From assembly GCF_024181725.1 (NCBI RefSeq), contig NZ_CP028908.1, positions 5,445,501-5,509,500 on the forward strand: a DNA stretch of 64,000 bases, read 5' to 3'. Under the pieces are notes generated by a model, which saw nothing but the letters and a program-made list of their open reading frames with translations, was not told where the DNA came from and did no database searches. This document shows, in pieces, positions 9,109 through 18,226 of this stretch. The stretch comes from Bradyrhizobium sp. WD16 (GTDB taxonomy: Bacteria; Pseudomonadota; Alphaproteobacteria; Rhizobiales; Xanthobacteraceae). Position 1 is the stretch's first letter, and the number at the start of each line of letters is the position of its first letter. Position numbers and translations under genes: made by a program.

Positions 9109-10692
9109 ATGAGTGCTTCCGGCGAGATTCCCGAGGTGTTGGCGGCGCCCGAGGCGCCTGCGCCCTCGCCGGCTCGCAAGCGCCGCGAAGCCGCCCAGCG
9201 CGTCCGCGAGGCGCGCGATCGATTGACCTCCACGAGCGGCACCCGCCCGGCGTTCGATCACGAACTGCTGCGCCAATACGCCCAGACCCGCATCTCGGCC
9301 TCCTTCGTCGTGCTGCTGCTGGTGGTGGCGAGCGGCATGCTCGCCGGCTTCTGGCTGGCGCCGCTGTCGGCCATCCTGTGGACCTGTGCCATCATCGTGA
9401 TCCATGGCGGCACCATCCAGCTCTGCCGCAAGTTCCTGGCCGCGCCGGCTTCGCCCGGCGAGACGCTCAGATGGCGGCGGCGCTTCGTCGTGCTCGATCT
9501 CGTCTACGGCCTCGCCTGGACCGTGATCCTGCTGCATCCCGCCGGCATCGATGTCGTCTCCAACACCCTGATGCTGTTCGTCATGCTGCTGGTGGTGGCC
9601 GTCTCGAGCATGCTGGCGGCGAGCCTGCCGATCGCCGCACTCGCCGCGACCGTGCCGGTGACCTCGGCGATCGCCATCAATTTCGTGATGCGCGGCACGC
9701 TCGACGACTACATCCTCGCCATGCTCGCGGTCACCGCCGAAGGGTATTTCGCCCTGCTCGCCCATCGCCTGCATTCCACCACGCTGGCGACGCTCGAGGC
9801 GCGCGCCGAGAAGGACGCGCTGATCGGCGAGCTCGAGCAGGCCAAGTCGATCTCGGACGAAGCGCGCTATCGCGCCGAGGCGGCCAATGTCGCCAAATCG
9901 CGCTTTCTCGCTCAGATGAGCCATGAGCTGCGCACGCCGCTCAACGCCATTCTCGGCTTCTCCGAGGTGATGAAGAGCGAAATCTTCGGGCCCCATGCCG
10001 TCCCGGTCTACAAGGATTATTCGGCCGACATCCACAATTCCGGCGTCCACCTCCTCAACCTGATCAACGAAATCCTCGACCTCTCGCGCATCGAGGCCGG
10101 CCGCTACGAACTCAACGAGGAAGCGGTGTCGCTCGTCCACGTGGTGACCGACTGCCACCACCTGCTGAAGCTGCGCGCATCGTCTCGCGCTCTCACCATT
10201 CACGAGGTGTTCGAGCGCCACATGCCGCGGGTGTGGGCCGACGAGCGCGCGACACGACAGATCGTGCTCAACCTGCTCTCCAACGCCATCAAATTCACGC
10301 CCCAGGGCGGCGACGTCTGGCTGAAGGTCGGATGGACCGCGTCCGGAGGCCAGTACATCAGCGTCAAGGATACCGGCTCCGGCATCGCCGAGGACGAGAT
10401 CCCGATCGTTCTCGCCTCGTTCGGCCAGGGCTCCAACTCGATCAAATCGGCGGAACAGGGCGCCGGCCTCGGCCTGCCGATCGCTAAGAGCCTGATCGAT
10501 ATGCACGGGGGCACCTTCACGCTGAAATCCAGGCTGCGCATCGGCACCGAGGTGATCGTCACCTTTCCTCCGGAGCGGGTGATGTCGGCGCTGGCGCCGC
10601 TGTATGAGCCGTCGCCGCCGCTCCAGCCGGACGAAAGCGCAACCCGCCGGCGCCAAAGCTCGCCGATCATGAATGCCGGAACCGGACTGTGA
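9109..10692 (+). CDS. Membrane sensor histidine kinase (PleC/DivJ-type HisKA)
   Basis: 527 residues. A polar N-terminus (1-60) precedes about five to six membrane helices (65-225), a short coiled linker, and then the kinase core. The H-box SHELRTPLNAILGFSE has the phospho-acceptor at His272. The N-box is LLSNAIKFTP, with G1 DTGSGIAEDE, F FGQGS and G2 GAGLGLPIAKSL. All catalytic boxes are intact. No PAS or periplasmic domain is visible, so sensing may be through the membrane helices. The core resembles kinases that act on DivK/PleD-like regulators. A GTG at 9046 is an alternative start. The protease gene follows after 4 bases, implying an operon. Confidence 0.88.
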   Translation: MSASGEIPEVLAAPEAPAPSPARKRREAAQRVREARDRLTSTSGTRPAFDHELLRQYAQTRISASFVVLLLVVASGMLAGFWLAPLSAILWTCAIIVIHGGTIQLCRKFLAAPASPGETLRWRRRFVVLDLVYGLAWTVILLHPAGIDVVSNTLMLFVMLLVVAVSSMLAASLPIAALAATVPVTSAIAINFVMRGTLDDYILAMLAVTAEGYFALLAHRLHSTTLATLEARAEKDALIGELEQAKSISDEARYRAEAANVAKSRFLAQMSHELRTPLNAILGFSEVMKSEIFGPHAVPVYKDYSADIHNSGVHLLNLINEILDLSRIEAGRYELNEEAVSLVHVVTDCHHLLKLRASSRALTIHEVFERHMPRVWADERATRQIVLNLLSNAIKFTPQGGDVWLKVGWTASGGQYISVKDTGSGIAEDEIPIVLASFGQGSNSIKSAEQGAGLGLPIAKSLIDMHGGTFTLKSRLRIGTEVIVTFPPERVMSALAPLYEPSPPLQPDESATRRRQSSPIMNAGTGL

Positions 10693-10696
10693 AGGG

Positions 10697-11245
10697 ATGA
10701 TACGCGTCCTCGCCCTCATTCTGTTGTTCGCCGCCACCGGTAGCGCCGTGCTGGCCTACGGCGATTCCGCCGATCTCGCCCGCGCCCGCAATGCCGTCGC
10801 CCAGGTCTTCGCAGCGCCGGGCGCAGGCAAGGACACCAATCATCGCTTCGCGCCGAGGCCGATGGTGGCGCGAACCGCCGAAGTGCCGCGCGGCAACGGC
10901 GGAGAATTCGCGCTGAAGGCCAAGATCAACGGCATCGCGGCCCCTATGCTGATCGACACCGGGGCCACGTGGGTGGTGCTGACCTGGGAGACGGCAAAGG
11001 CCGCGGGACTGCCGCTCGAGATGCTGAACTATGACGTCGAAGTCGAGACCGCCAACGGCAAGACCCGCGCCGCCCGCCTCACCCTCGATCGCCTCACCAT
11101 CGGCAAGCTGACCGAACGCTCGGTGCCGGCGCTGGTCGTCCCCCGCGGGTCGATGAAGATCAACCTGCTCGGCATGAGCTTTCTCGACCGGCTGGAGAGC
11201 TGGGAAGTGCGCGCCGATCGCCTGATGCTGCGCGGCTACCCTTGA
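10697..11245 (+). CDS. Retropepsin-like aspartic protease (clan AA, TIGR02281-like)
   Basis: 182 residues. A signal or anchor helix (residues 1-22) leads to a single-lobed aspartic protease domain. The catalytic motif MLIDTGATWVVLT has Asp87 in the D-T-G triad, and LLGMSFLDRLESWEVR holds the second conserved Gly-Met/F strand. These bacterial single-domain proteases act as dimers in the periplasm or at the inner membrane. The substrate is unknown. The ATG at 10697 follows GAAGGG. It probably shares the CtrA-type promoter of the kinase, so a role in cell-cycle-linked envelope proteolysis is an inference only. Confidence 0.85.
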   Translation: MIRVLALILLFAATGSAVLAYGDSADLARARNAVAQVFAAPGAGKDTNHRFAPRPMVARTAEVPRGNGGEFALKAKINGIAAPMLIDTGATWVVLTWETAKAAGLPLEMLNYDVEVETANGKTRAARLTLDRLTIGKLTERSVPALVVPRGSMKINLLGMSFLDRLESWEVRADRLMLRGYP

Positions 11246-11339
11246 GGCAGCTGTCTCCGCCGGCGGAATTCCTTGATCGACTGTTAATCATGCCGCAGCT
11301 ATCCTGCCGCCGGAGCGATTGCGCGGTGGAAAGACGGCC

Positions 11340-11723
11340 ATGCTGGAACGACTGATGCGGGCGCGCAGGCATATCGGCTTCCGGACCAGATCGACCGGGC
11401 GGGATGCCGAGACCGATCGATCACGGGTCGGCGCCATCGCCGGCCTGATCGAGCGGACCCTCAGCGAGGTCGAGGCGGAGCGCGCAGGCCTGTCGCGCCG
11501 GATGGAAAACGTGCGCGCCAACGCCGCCATGACCGCCGGCAACGACATCGACGAATATTCGACGCGCGAGCGCGAAGACAATCAGCGGCTCCACGAGCTG
11601 GAGGACGAACTCGCCAATGGCGAGCGCCGCCTGAAGAAGCTCGACGCCGACATCGGCCACTTCAAGTTTCTCAAGGCCGCCGTCGCGACGCGATTTCCCG
11701 AGCAGACGCCCCCGGTCGCGTAA
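11340..11723 (+). CDS. Small coiled-coil protein of unknown function
   Basis: 127 residues. The N-terminus is basic (MLERLMRARRHIGFRTRS), followed by a charged, heptad-rich segment (about residues 35-115) predicted to form a long coiled coil (EVEAERAGLSRRMENV; NQRLHELEDELANGERRLKKLD). There is no membrane segment or known domain. The ATG at 11340 has GGAAAG upstream. A TTG at 11319 is less likely. It is convergent with dusA and its function is not assigned. Confidence 0.7.
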   Translation: MLERLMRARRHIGFRTRSTGRDAETDRSRVGAIAGLIERTLSEVEAERAGLSRRMENVRANAAMTAGNDIDEYSTREREDNQRLHELEDELANGERRLKKLDADIGHFKFLKAAVATRFPEQTPPVA

Positions 11724-11744
11724 CTCCGCAGCTCCGGTCACGCG

Positions 11745-12731
11745 CTACGCCGCGGCCGACACCTCGCGCGGGCGCACCCGCGACAGCGCCTCGCGCAACA
11801 CCTCGACCCCAGCCTGCGGCGCCACGCCGTGTTCGGCGAGGTGCCGGCGGAAGGCCCGTGCACCCGGCACCGCCTGGAAGGCGCCGACGAAATGGCGGGT
11901 GAAGGCATGCAGCCGGCCGCCCCGCGCCAGATGGGCTTCGATCGCCGGAACCAGCGCCACGATCGCCGCTGTCATGTCCGGATGCGGCGCAGCTTCGCCG
12001 AACAATTCCGGATCGACCGCGAGCAACTGCCAAGGCTGCTGATAGGCGGCACGGCCGAGCATGACACCATCGACGTGATCGAGATGGCGCCTCGCCGCAG
12101 CAACGTCCGGAATCCCGCCGTTGATGATCACCGGCACGTCGGGCAACGCCGCCTTGAGGCGATAGACCCGATCGTAATCCAGCGGCGGGATGTCCCGGTT
12201 CTCCTTCGGCGACAGTCCGTCGAGCCAGGCCTTGCGCGCATGCACGATCAAGGCATCGGCGCCGGCATCGACCACGGCGCGGGCCAGGGTGTCGAGGGCG
12301 ACCTCCGGGTCCTGATGATCGATGCCGATCCGGCACTTGACCGTTACCGGCACCCTGACGCCGCGCTTCATGGCGGCGACGCAATCCGCGACGAGCAGCG
12401 GATCGGCCATCAGACAGGCGCCGAAACGGCCATCCTTCACCCGGTCCGACGGGCAGCCGACGTTGAGATTGATCTCGTCATAGCCGAAGCCCTCGGCGAT
12501 CGCGGCGGCCTCGGCGAGCGCCCCGGGGTCCGAGCCGCCGAGCTGCAGCGCCACCGGATGTTCGGCGGGATCGAAGCCGATCAGACGCTGACGCTGGCCG
12601 TGGATCACCGCCGCCGCGGTCACCATCTCGGTATAAAGGCGCGCGCGCCGCGTCAGCTGGCGGTGGAACAGCCGGCAGTGCCGGTCCGTCCAGTCCATCA
12701 TCGGTGCAATGCAAAATCGGTGCGATAACAT
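11745..12731 (-). CDS. dusA: tRNA-dihydrouridine(20/20a) synthase DusA, 5' end rebuilt by island insertion
   Basis: 328 residues. This FMN/NADPH enzyme reduces uridine in the tRNA D-loop. RFCIAPMMDWTDRHCR is the N-terminal FMN-binding signature, NLNVGCPSDRV carries the catalytic Cys93, and KCRIGID and IINGGI are FMN phosphate-site motifs. The ATG at 12731 is the start that gives family length. The first 15 codons come from the inserted island. The older, displaced start of the gene (encoding FRFCVAPMMDWTD) remains at 21382-21453. Insertion at this exact place regenerates a working gene, the standard behaviour of dusA-targeting elements. Confidence 0.94.
   Translation of the reverse strand: MLSHRFCIAPMMDWTDRHCRLFHRQLTRRARLYTEMVTAAAVIHGQRQRLIGFDPAEHPVALQLGGSDPGALAEAAAIAEGFGYDEINLNVGCPSDRVKDGRFGACLMADPLLVADCVAAMKRGVRVPVTVKCRIGIDHQDPEVALDTLARAVVDAGADALIVHARKAWLDGLSPKENRDIPPLDYDRVYRLKAALPDVPVIINGGIPDVAAARRHLDHVDGVMLGRAAYQQPWQLLAVDPELFGEAAPHPDMTAAIVALVPAIEAHLARGGRLHAFTRHFVGAFQAVPGARAFRRHLAEHGVAPQAGVEVLREALSRVRPREVSAAA
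12688..12704. mobile_element. attL: left direct repeat of the dusA island
   Basis: The 17 bases GTCCAGTCCATCATCGG recur exactly at 21401-21417. On the minus strand they encode PMMDWTD of DusA, the known attachment core of dusA-specific integrases. Confidence 0.85.
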
Positions 12732-13319
12732 ATTGATGTTATTTCGCTTTATCGTCTCGTCCGGAATAGTTGATTTTTGGGCCGACAGAAATTCAAAGCT
12801 GACTATTGGGGCATTTTCCTTTCGTTTCAAGTGTTTAGTCGATCGCTCGTTCATCCTTCGATGATGCCGCGCCTTGTCCGGTACAGCATTGCAGTACCGG
12901 ATGAGCTCATGCAGTACCGCGGTGCTAGACGCCACCTACGACTCTCCGCAGCGTTCCCATTGGCGTCGAACAAGCGACTGGAAAGCTGATCAAAGTCAGA
13001 GGCAAAGTAACGCTGCGCTTTGCCGGTGCCTAGGCCCGCAATACTACGATCGTAGTTTCGGTGGCCTTGTCGTATGAACACTTGCGCGCGGCGGGACTTG
13101 CGATCGTACGGCCCCAAAACGTCGTAGGTCAAATCGGGGACACGCAACCACCGATATCGACATTCGCTGATGGTGGCCGTCCGAAGTGGACAGTTTGTTC
13201 CGAAGCAATCAGCACGATAGTCCTGGTGCACAACTAACCACCTCGCTACCGATCAACGACGCAGCGACTTCGCTTCTCGCATTCACGCTGGCAAATCTTA
13301 CTGATCAACAATATTGCGC
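12732..13319. other. Island left end without a recognisable gene; candidate integrase arm sites
   Basis: 588 bases upstream of dusA and downstream of the cargo operon. An open minus-strand frame at 12851-13231 has no recognisable domain and is not called. Inverted or tandem copies of a GGTACTGCA-like word lie at 12880-12888, 12889-12898 and 12910-12919. The same word is repeated near the other island end at 21323-21346. Such clustered repeats beside att cores often bind integrase or excisionase arms. That role is an inference. Confidence 0.4.
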
Positions 13320-13751
13320 TTAGACAGGCGCCGCGACGGCGATAAGCGCGATCTCCACCACGGCGCCCCCGGGCAGAGAGGCGACGCCAATCGCCGCCCG
13401 GCTTGCAACGCCCCCTTCCCCGATGCGATCTTCGATGTGGCGCGAAGCGAAGTCGGCAAGGTGGGAGTGGCGCATATACCCCGGAGGCGCATTCACGTAG
13501 ACCGTCAAACTCAAGGCCGAAGCGACACGTTCGCCCATGGCAAGTTGCGCTCCAGCAGCTTGCAGCGCATTCTCGGCCGCGAGTTCAACCGGCGCACGAT
13601 AGGTCTCGTCCGGAGCGTCCAGCGTCACCTGACCGGCGTGGAGGAGCTCGCCATTCTTCCTCGGCGTCTGACCGGACACAAAGATCAGGTCACCGTGGCG
13701 TTTGGCCGGAACGTACAATCCTTGGGCTGGCGGAGCCGCTCGACCGTTCAT
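13320..13751 (-). CDS. RidA/YjgF-family enamine/imine deaminase
   Basis: 143 residues, the usual family size. FVSGQTPRKNGEL is the N-terminal signature, and ASRAAIGVASLPGGAVVEIALIAV contains the arginine that binds the substrate carboxylate and the C-terminal glutamate strand. RidA proteins hydrolyse reactive enamines such as 2-aminoacrylate released by PLP dehydratases and aminotransferases. It is the last gene of the cargo operon, 6 bases after the aminotransferase, which fits clean-up of intermediates from the two PLP enzymes next to it. Confidence 0.88.
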   Translation of the reverse strand: MNGRAAPPAQGLYVPAKRHGDLIFVSGQTPRKNGELLHAGQVTLDAPDETYRAPVELAAENALQAAGAQLAMGERVASALSLTVYVNAPPGYMRHSHLADFASRHIEDRIGEGGVASRAAIGVASLPGGAVVEIALIAVAAPV

Positions 13752-13757
13752 GGCGTC

Positions 13758-14966
13758 TTACCTGCGATAGCGGTCGGCCATCGCGACGATGCGATGGGCT
13801 GCGGCAACTGCCGCGTCATGGTCCTGGGAAAAATTCAGGCGGATACTATCGTGGTGTGGACCAAACTCGCTACCAGACGTGACAATGACGTTCGCTTGGT
13901 GGTGGAGCAGCCGAACAAAATCATGCTGACTCACCGCAAGCGGAGGCAGCGTCGGAAACAGATAGCTGCCAGCCTGCGGCGTTCGGGTGGCCAAGCCCCC
14001 CTTGCGGAAGAGGGCAAGGAGGTCGTCCCGAATCGCCTGGTGTTGCCGGATCCTCTCGTCCAGCCAACCGACAGGTTCGTTGAACCATGTGCGAAGCACC
14101 GCTTGGTTATAGCCAGGGGCGCGCAGCGAGACGATCGCCTGTAGCTTCTCCATGCGTTCGACAGTCGGCGGCGAACCGAAGGCGATGCCGAGCCTATATC
14201 CGCTCAACGACTCGGTCTTCGACGGGCCCATGATGGTGATGGTGCGCTCCTCCGGAAGCCCGCAGGCGCGAATGTGCGTATAGGATTCGCCCTCATAGAG
14301 AAGCCGCGAATAAAGCTGATCGGCGATGATCGTGATGTCGAACGCCGCAGCAAGTTTAGCAAGCTCGCCGATCTCGCGCTCGGAATAGACAGCGCCGGTC
14401 GGATTGTTGGGGTTAGAGAAAAGGAAGACCTTGGCGCCAGCCTCAAAGGCCGCGCGCAACTGGGTGAGATCTAGACCTGCTTCGGACGAGCCGTCCATAT
14501 AGTCCATCGCCACGGGAAGCACTTGTCCGCCGAAGAACTGGACGAGTTTGCGGTTGGCGAAATAGTCCGGCTGGACGATCGCAACTTTGTCATCCTGGTT
14601 CACCAAGGATGCGACCGCCAGGAAAAGCGCGCCTTGTGTTCCGGGCGTAATGATCGTGCCGTGCTCGGCGGAAATGGGCGCTCCGGTGAACGCGGCAAGC
14701 TTTTCGGCGAGCTCGGCGCGAATGTCGGCAGACCCGCGATATTCCGTGTAGGCCTGACGGCCTCCTGCCGCGACGGCCTCCGAGAAGCGATCGAGGGCCC
14801 CGGGCGTGGGGAGGAAGGCGTCTACATCGCCGTGCGAGAAATCAACCAGCCGCCCTGCAATAGATTCTCCGCGCATCAAGTTGCCGATGTTGCCGGCGGC
14901 CTGACGCAGCTCTTGACCGGGAGCGTTGTCGGTGGCTAAAGCGGCAAACTTATCGGTGGTCAGCAT
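13758..14966 (-). CDS. Class I/II PLP-dependent aminotransferase
   Basis: 402 residues. Fold-type I aminotransferase with TPGTQGALFLA (cofactor phosphate loop), SNPNNPTGAVYS, IIADQLYSRLLY (Asp/Tyr binding the PLP ring), MGPSKTESLSGYRLG (Schiff-base lysine in SKTE) and a C-terminal RLNFS arginine for the substrate carboxylate. It converts an amino acid to its 2-oxo acid. Specificity is not clear, and some relatives are C-S or C-N lyases. The ATG at 14966 is chosen over a TTG ten codons upstream because it fits family length. It lies between the dehydratase and RidA genes in the island operon. Confidence 0.9.
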   Translation of the reverse strand: MLTTDKFAALATDNAPGQELRQAAGNIGNLMRGESIAGRLVDFSHGDVDAFLPTPGALDRFSEAVAAGGRQAYTEYRGSADIRAELAEKLAAFTGAPISAEHGTIITPGTQGALFLAVASLVNQDDKVAIVQPDYFANRKLVQFFGGQVLPVAMDYMDGSSEAGLDLTQLRAAFEAGAKVFLFSNPNNPTGAVYSEREIGELAKLAAAFDITIIADQLYSRLLYEGESYTHIRACGLPEERTITIMGPSKTESLSGYRLGIAFGSPPTVERMEKLQAIVSLRAPGYNQAVLRTWFNEPVGWLDERIRQHQAIRDDLLALFRKGGLATRTPQAGSYLFPTLPPLAVSQHDFVRLLHHQANVIVTSGSEFGPHHDSIRLNFSQDHDAAVAAAHRIVAMADRYRR

Positions 14967-15002
14967 CGTGGCCTCGTTCTTCCTGTCGGTTTGCAAAGTC
15001 GG

Positions 15003-16013
15003 TTACGCCGCGTGATCGACGGGTCCGGCGCCTAAGTCTAAGTCCAGCGCCTCCTTGAACACGACTGGATCGACATTTCCGCCTGATATGACGACCATGA
15101 TATTTCCTCCCCGAACGAGTTCCGGACTGCGCAGCACGGAGGCCAGCGCGATGACTCCGCCAGGCTCCGTCACCAACCTGAGCTCGTCATAGGCGAAGCG
15201 AATCGCCCGCAATACATCCAGGTCCGAAACGGTCAGCACCCGCGACAGGCGCCTGCGGTTGATCGTGAACGGCAGTTCGGCGGGTGTTGGGGCAAGCAGC
15301 GCATCGCAGAGGGATCCGGACAACGCCGGATTGACTTCCCTGTTACCGCTCGCAAGCGAACGCCGAGTATCATCGAATCCTTCAGGCTCAACGGCCCAGA
15401 CCTCGGCCGGCGAGAGCAGGGCTTCGGTGGCAAGGCATGTGCCGGCGGCAAGTCCGCCGCCCCCGCACGGCACAAGAATAGTCGTCACGTCGGCGGCGCC
15501 GATCTGAGCGAGAGCTTCGGCGGCCGCGGTCCCCTGCCCCGCGATGATCAAAGGGTCGTCGCCGGGTGGGACCACCGCCACCGGCGATCTCGCCGCGATC
15601 TGCGCCGCGATTTCCTCGCGCGATTGCCGGTTGCGATCGTAAAGCACGATCTCCGCGCCGTTCTCCCTCGCCTTCTTGATCTTCACCGCGGGCGCGTCGT
15701 TTGGCATCACAATAGTGGCCGGGATGCTCAACATCCTCCCGACCGTTGCGATCGCTTGTCCATGGTTGCCGGTCGAGTAGGCAACGACACCGCCCGGATA
15801 GGCCTGGCGATCGAGGCGTGACAGGCAATTGTAGGCTCCTCTGAACTTGAACGCGCCCGTCCTCTGCAGGTTCTCGCACTTGATATGGACAGAAGCGCCG
15901 ACAAGGCGGTCCAATCGCTCGGAACGCAGAATGGGGGTGTTGACGGCCACGCCTGCGAGCCTGCGGCAAGCATCGAGAACGTCTTCGGGACCAGGGATGG
16001 ACAAATTGATCAT
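15003..16013 (-). CDS. Threonine/serine dehydratase-like PLP enzyme
   Basis: 336 residues, fold-type II. The PLP lysine is in AFKFRGAYN. STGNHGQAIA is the substrate loop, CGGGGLAAG the phosphate-binding tetraglycine loop, and VVISGGNVD the C-terminal motif. There is no ACT regulatory domain, so it is of the short catabolic type (threonine/serine ammonia-lyase, serine racemase or hydroxyaspartate dehydratase). The ATG at 16011-16013 comes one base after the stop of the ATPase gene, indicating translational coupling in the cargo operon. Confidence 0.9.
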   Translation of the reverse strand: MINLSIPGPEDVLDACRRLAGVAVNTPILRSERLDRLVGASVHIKCENLQRTGAFKFRGAYNCLSRLDRQAYPGGVVAYSTGNHGQAIATVGRMLSIPATIVMPNDAPAVKIKKARENGAEIVLYDRNRQSREEIAAQIAARSPVAVVPPGDDPLIIAGQGTAAAEALAQIGAADVTTILVPCGGGGLAAGTCLATEALLSPAEVWAVEPEGFDDTRRSLASGNREVNPALSGSLCDALLAPTPAELPFTINRRRLSRVLTVSDLDVLRAIRFAYDELRLVTEPGGVIALASVLRSPELVRGGNIMVVISGGNVDPVVFKEALDLDLGAGPVDHAA

Positions 16014-16014
16014 G

Positions 16015-16758
16015 TCAGTGGGCCAGAATTCGTGAGAGAAAAAGGCGGGCGCGTTCGGAGGTCGGTGCTTCGAAGAAGCGCTTGGTCTCGCTAATCTCGA
16101 CGATGGAGCCGTTGTCCATGAAGACCATCCGGTCCGCGGCGGCCTTCGCAAAGCCCATTTCGTGCGTCACGACGATCATCGTCATGCCTTCGCGGGCGAG
16201 TTCGAGCATGACGGCGAGAACTTCGCCGATCATCTCCGGATCCAGAGCGGATGTCGGCTCGTCAAAGAGCATAGCAACCGGGTCCATGGCCAGCGCCCGC
16301 ACGATCGCAATCCGCTGCTGTTGGCCGCCGGACAATTGCGCCGGATAGGCATCTTCCTTCTCTGCTAGGCCGACCCGGTTCAGCAGCGCACGAGCCTTGG
16401 CTTGCGCCCCCTCTCGCGTCCGCTTGAGGACATGGATCTGCGCCAGGCAGATGTTCTGAAGGACGGTGAGATGCGGATAGAGCTCGAAATGCTGAAAGAC
16501 CATGCCCACACGCGCCCGCATCTTGGCCGCCTCGCGTCCGCGAAAGCCGAAGCTGACGCCGTCAATCGTCACGCGGCCCTCCTGAAACTCTTCGATGCCG
16601 TTGACGCATTTGACGAAGGTGCTCTTGCCGGAGCCGGAAGGGCCACAGACGACGACGACCTCGCCGCGCTGGACGGTCAAATTGCAGTCCTTGAGAGCCT
16701 GCAAGGAGCCGAAGCTCTTCGAAAGCCCTTCGACATTGATCATTTCGTTCGTGGTCAT
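16015..16758 (-). CDS. Amino-acid ABC transporter ATP-binding protein (GlnQ/GltL type)
   Basis: 247 residues. Walker [11 protein letters not shown]-loop [15 protein letters not shown], signature LSGGQQQR, Walker [12 protein letters not shown], and the H-loop histidine in VVTHEMGFA. All are intact, and FQHFELYPH is typical of polar amino-acid importers. The ATG at 16758 has GGATG at correct spacing. In-frame ATGs at 16770 and 16743 are alternatives. It works with the two permeases and the binding protein encoded just upstream in the same operon. Confidence 0.92.
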   Translation of the reverse strand: MTTNEMINVEGLSKSFGSLQALKDCNLTVQRGEVVVVCGPSGSGKSTFVKCVNGIEEFQEGRVTIDGVSFGFRGREAAKMRARVGMVFQHFELYPHLTVLQNICLAQIHVLKRTREGAQAKARALLNRVGLAEKEDAYPAQLSGGQQQRIAIVRALAMDPVAMLFDEPTSALDPEMIGEVLAVMLELAREGMTMIVVTHEMGFAKAAADRMVFMDNGSIVEISETKRFFEAPTSERARLFLSRILAH

Positions 16759-16802
16759 CGGCACATCCATAGATGAAGAAACGTCAGTCCGCCGCGCGGC
16801 GA

Positions 16803-17462
16803 TCATATCGCCGGGCGAATGCCTTTCAGCCGCACAGCAACGGCGTTCCCGGTCAGACAGATGAGCAGGTAAACCACAGCCGCGAAGGTATACATCTCGA
16901 CAGGCCGGTTCGTATTGTTCGCCACAATGCTGACCGACGTCATGAAGTCGTGTAGCGAAACGACGTAGACCAGCGCGGTGTCCTGAAACAGGATCACTCC
17001 TTGTGTGACCATGAGCGGCATCATCGTCCGCAACGCCTGCGGCAATGCGACGAGCCTGACAGTTTGCAGATAACTGAAGCCCGATGCCTTGGCGGCTTGC
17101 CACTGTCCAGCACGCACGCTCTGCAGACCCGCTCGCATGATCTCGGAATAGTATGCACCCTCGAACATCACGAACGCGACCAATACCGAGTAGAGCGCGC
17201 CAACAGGTCTGCCCAGCGCCACCGGCACAAGGAAATAGAACCAAAAGATCACCAGGATCAGGGGGACCGCCCGGAACCCGTTCACGTAGAGGGCCGCGAG
17301 GCCGGCGGCCAAGCGTAGCCGCGACAACCGAACGACGGCGATGAACAGGCCGAGGATCAGACCGCCCGCCATGGCAACGACGGTGAGCACTACGCTGAGA
17401 CCCAAACCTTCCAGCAAGAAAGGCAGCGAGCCGATGATCGTCGAGAGATCAAAACCGGACAT
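16803..17462 (-). CDS. Amino-acid ABC transporter permease (HisM/GltK family)
   Basis: 219 residues, about five membrane helices. The EAA cytoplasmic loop is [25 protein letters not shown] with the downstream [33 protein letters not shown] is typical of the family. The ATG at 17462 is preceded by GGGAGG at 5 bases, which favours it over the GTG two codons upstream. It overlaps the end of the other permease gene by 14 bases. It forms the heterodimeric channel with that protein. Confidence 0.92.
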   Translation of the reverse strand: MSGFDLSTIIGSLPFLLEGLGLSVVLTVVAMAGGLILGLFIAVVRLSRLRLAAGLAALYVNGFRAVPLILVIFWFYFLVPVALGRPVGALYSVLVAFVMFEGAYYSEIMRAGLQSVRAGQWQAAKASGFSYLQTVRLVALPQALRTMMPLMVTQGVILFQDTALVYVVSLHDFMTSVSIVANNTNRPVEMYTFAAVVYLLICLTGNAVAVRLKGIRPAI

Positions 17463-18180
17463 GGACACCTCCCGAGATCGTACCGGGAAGCGCGGTCCAG
17501 TTTTCGACCCGGCGCATCATCAGCGTGACGGCCAGCGCGATAGCCACGTAGATGACCGTTGCGGCCGTGAAGGCCTCGAAGCCCTGATAGGTAATGCTCT
17601 GGATCTGCTGGGTTTGAGCAGTGAGTTCGTACACACCTATGGTGAGGGCGATCGACGAATTCTTGAAAATGGTCAGGATCTCGGAGGTCAGGGGCGGAAT
17701 GATGATCCGCACGGCTTGCGGCAGCAGCACGAAGCGATAGGCCTGCCATGCCGACAGCCCCGTTGCCCTCGCTGCGGCGCGCTGGCCGCGAGGAACGGCG
17801 TCGATGCCTGCGCTCACCTGGACGGCGATGCGCGAACCCGTGAACAGGCCGAGCGCGACGATGGCGGTGACGATTTCCGGATGAGGCAGGTCGCGCTTCA
17901 ACCAGCGCCCAGCACCGCCCGGCAGTATCTCCGGCACGACGAAGAACCACAGAAACATCTGAAGCAGCAGCGGCACGTTCCGAAAGACGCTGACATAGAT
18001 ACCTGTCATCACTCCAGCGACCCGATTATGTGAACTATGAAGAACCCCGACCCCGGTCCCGACGACCAACGCGATCGCCAAGGCTGCGACGGAGATCGTC
18101 ATCGTCATCGCGAGGCCCCAGACGAGCCACTGCGCGTAGGGATCTTGGACGAGGACGCTCCAATTCCAGGAATAGTTCAT
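17449..18180 (-). CDS. Amino-acid ABC transporter permease (HisQ/GltJ family)
   Basis: 243 residues. Five or so membrane helices, with FRNVPLLLQMFLWFF in the first half and an EAA loop around GSRIAVQVSAGIDAVPRGQRAAARATGL. FKNSSIALTIGVYELT is a GltJ/HisQ hallmark. It is the second half of the channel and overlaps the following permease gene. The binding-protein gene lies 46 bases upstream. Confidence 0.92.
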   Translation of the reverse strand: MNYSWNWSVLVQDPYAQWLVWGLAMTMTISVAALAIALVVGTGVGVLHSSHNRVAGVMTGIYVSVFRNVPLLLQMFLWFFVVPEILPGGAGRWLKRDLPHPEIVTAIVALGLFTGSRIAVQVSAGIDAVPRGQRAAARATGLSAWQAYRFVLLPQAVRIIIPPLTSEILTIFKNSSIALTIGVYELTAQTQQIQSITYQGFEAFTAATVIYVAIALAVTLMMRRVENWTALPGTISGGVHVRF

Positions 18181-18226
18181 CGCGGCGTCCTTCCGTGACG
18201 TTCGACTGGCGGCCGCCCGAATGTCA

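Noticed and set aside
8986-10737. A 583-codon minus-strand frame opposite the histidine kinase
   Set aside because: The kinase has all catalytic boxes. The opposite frame has no known motif.
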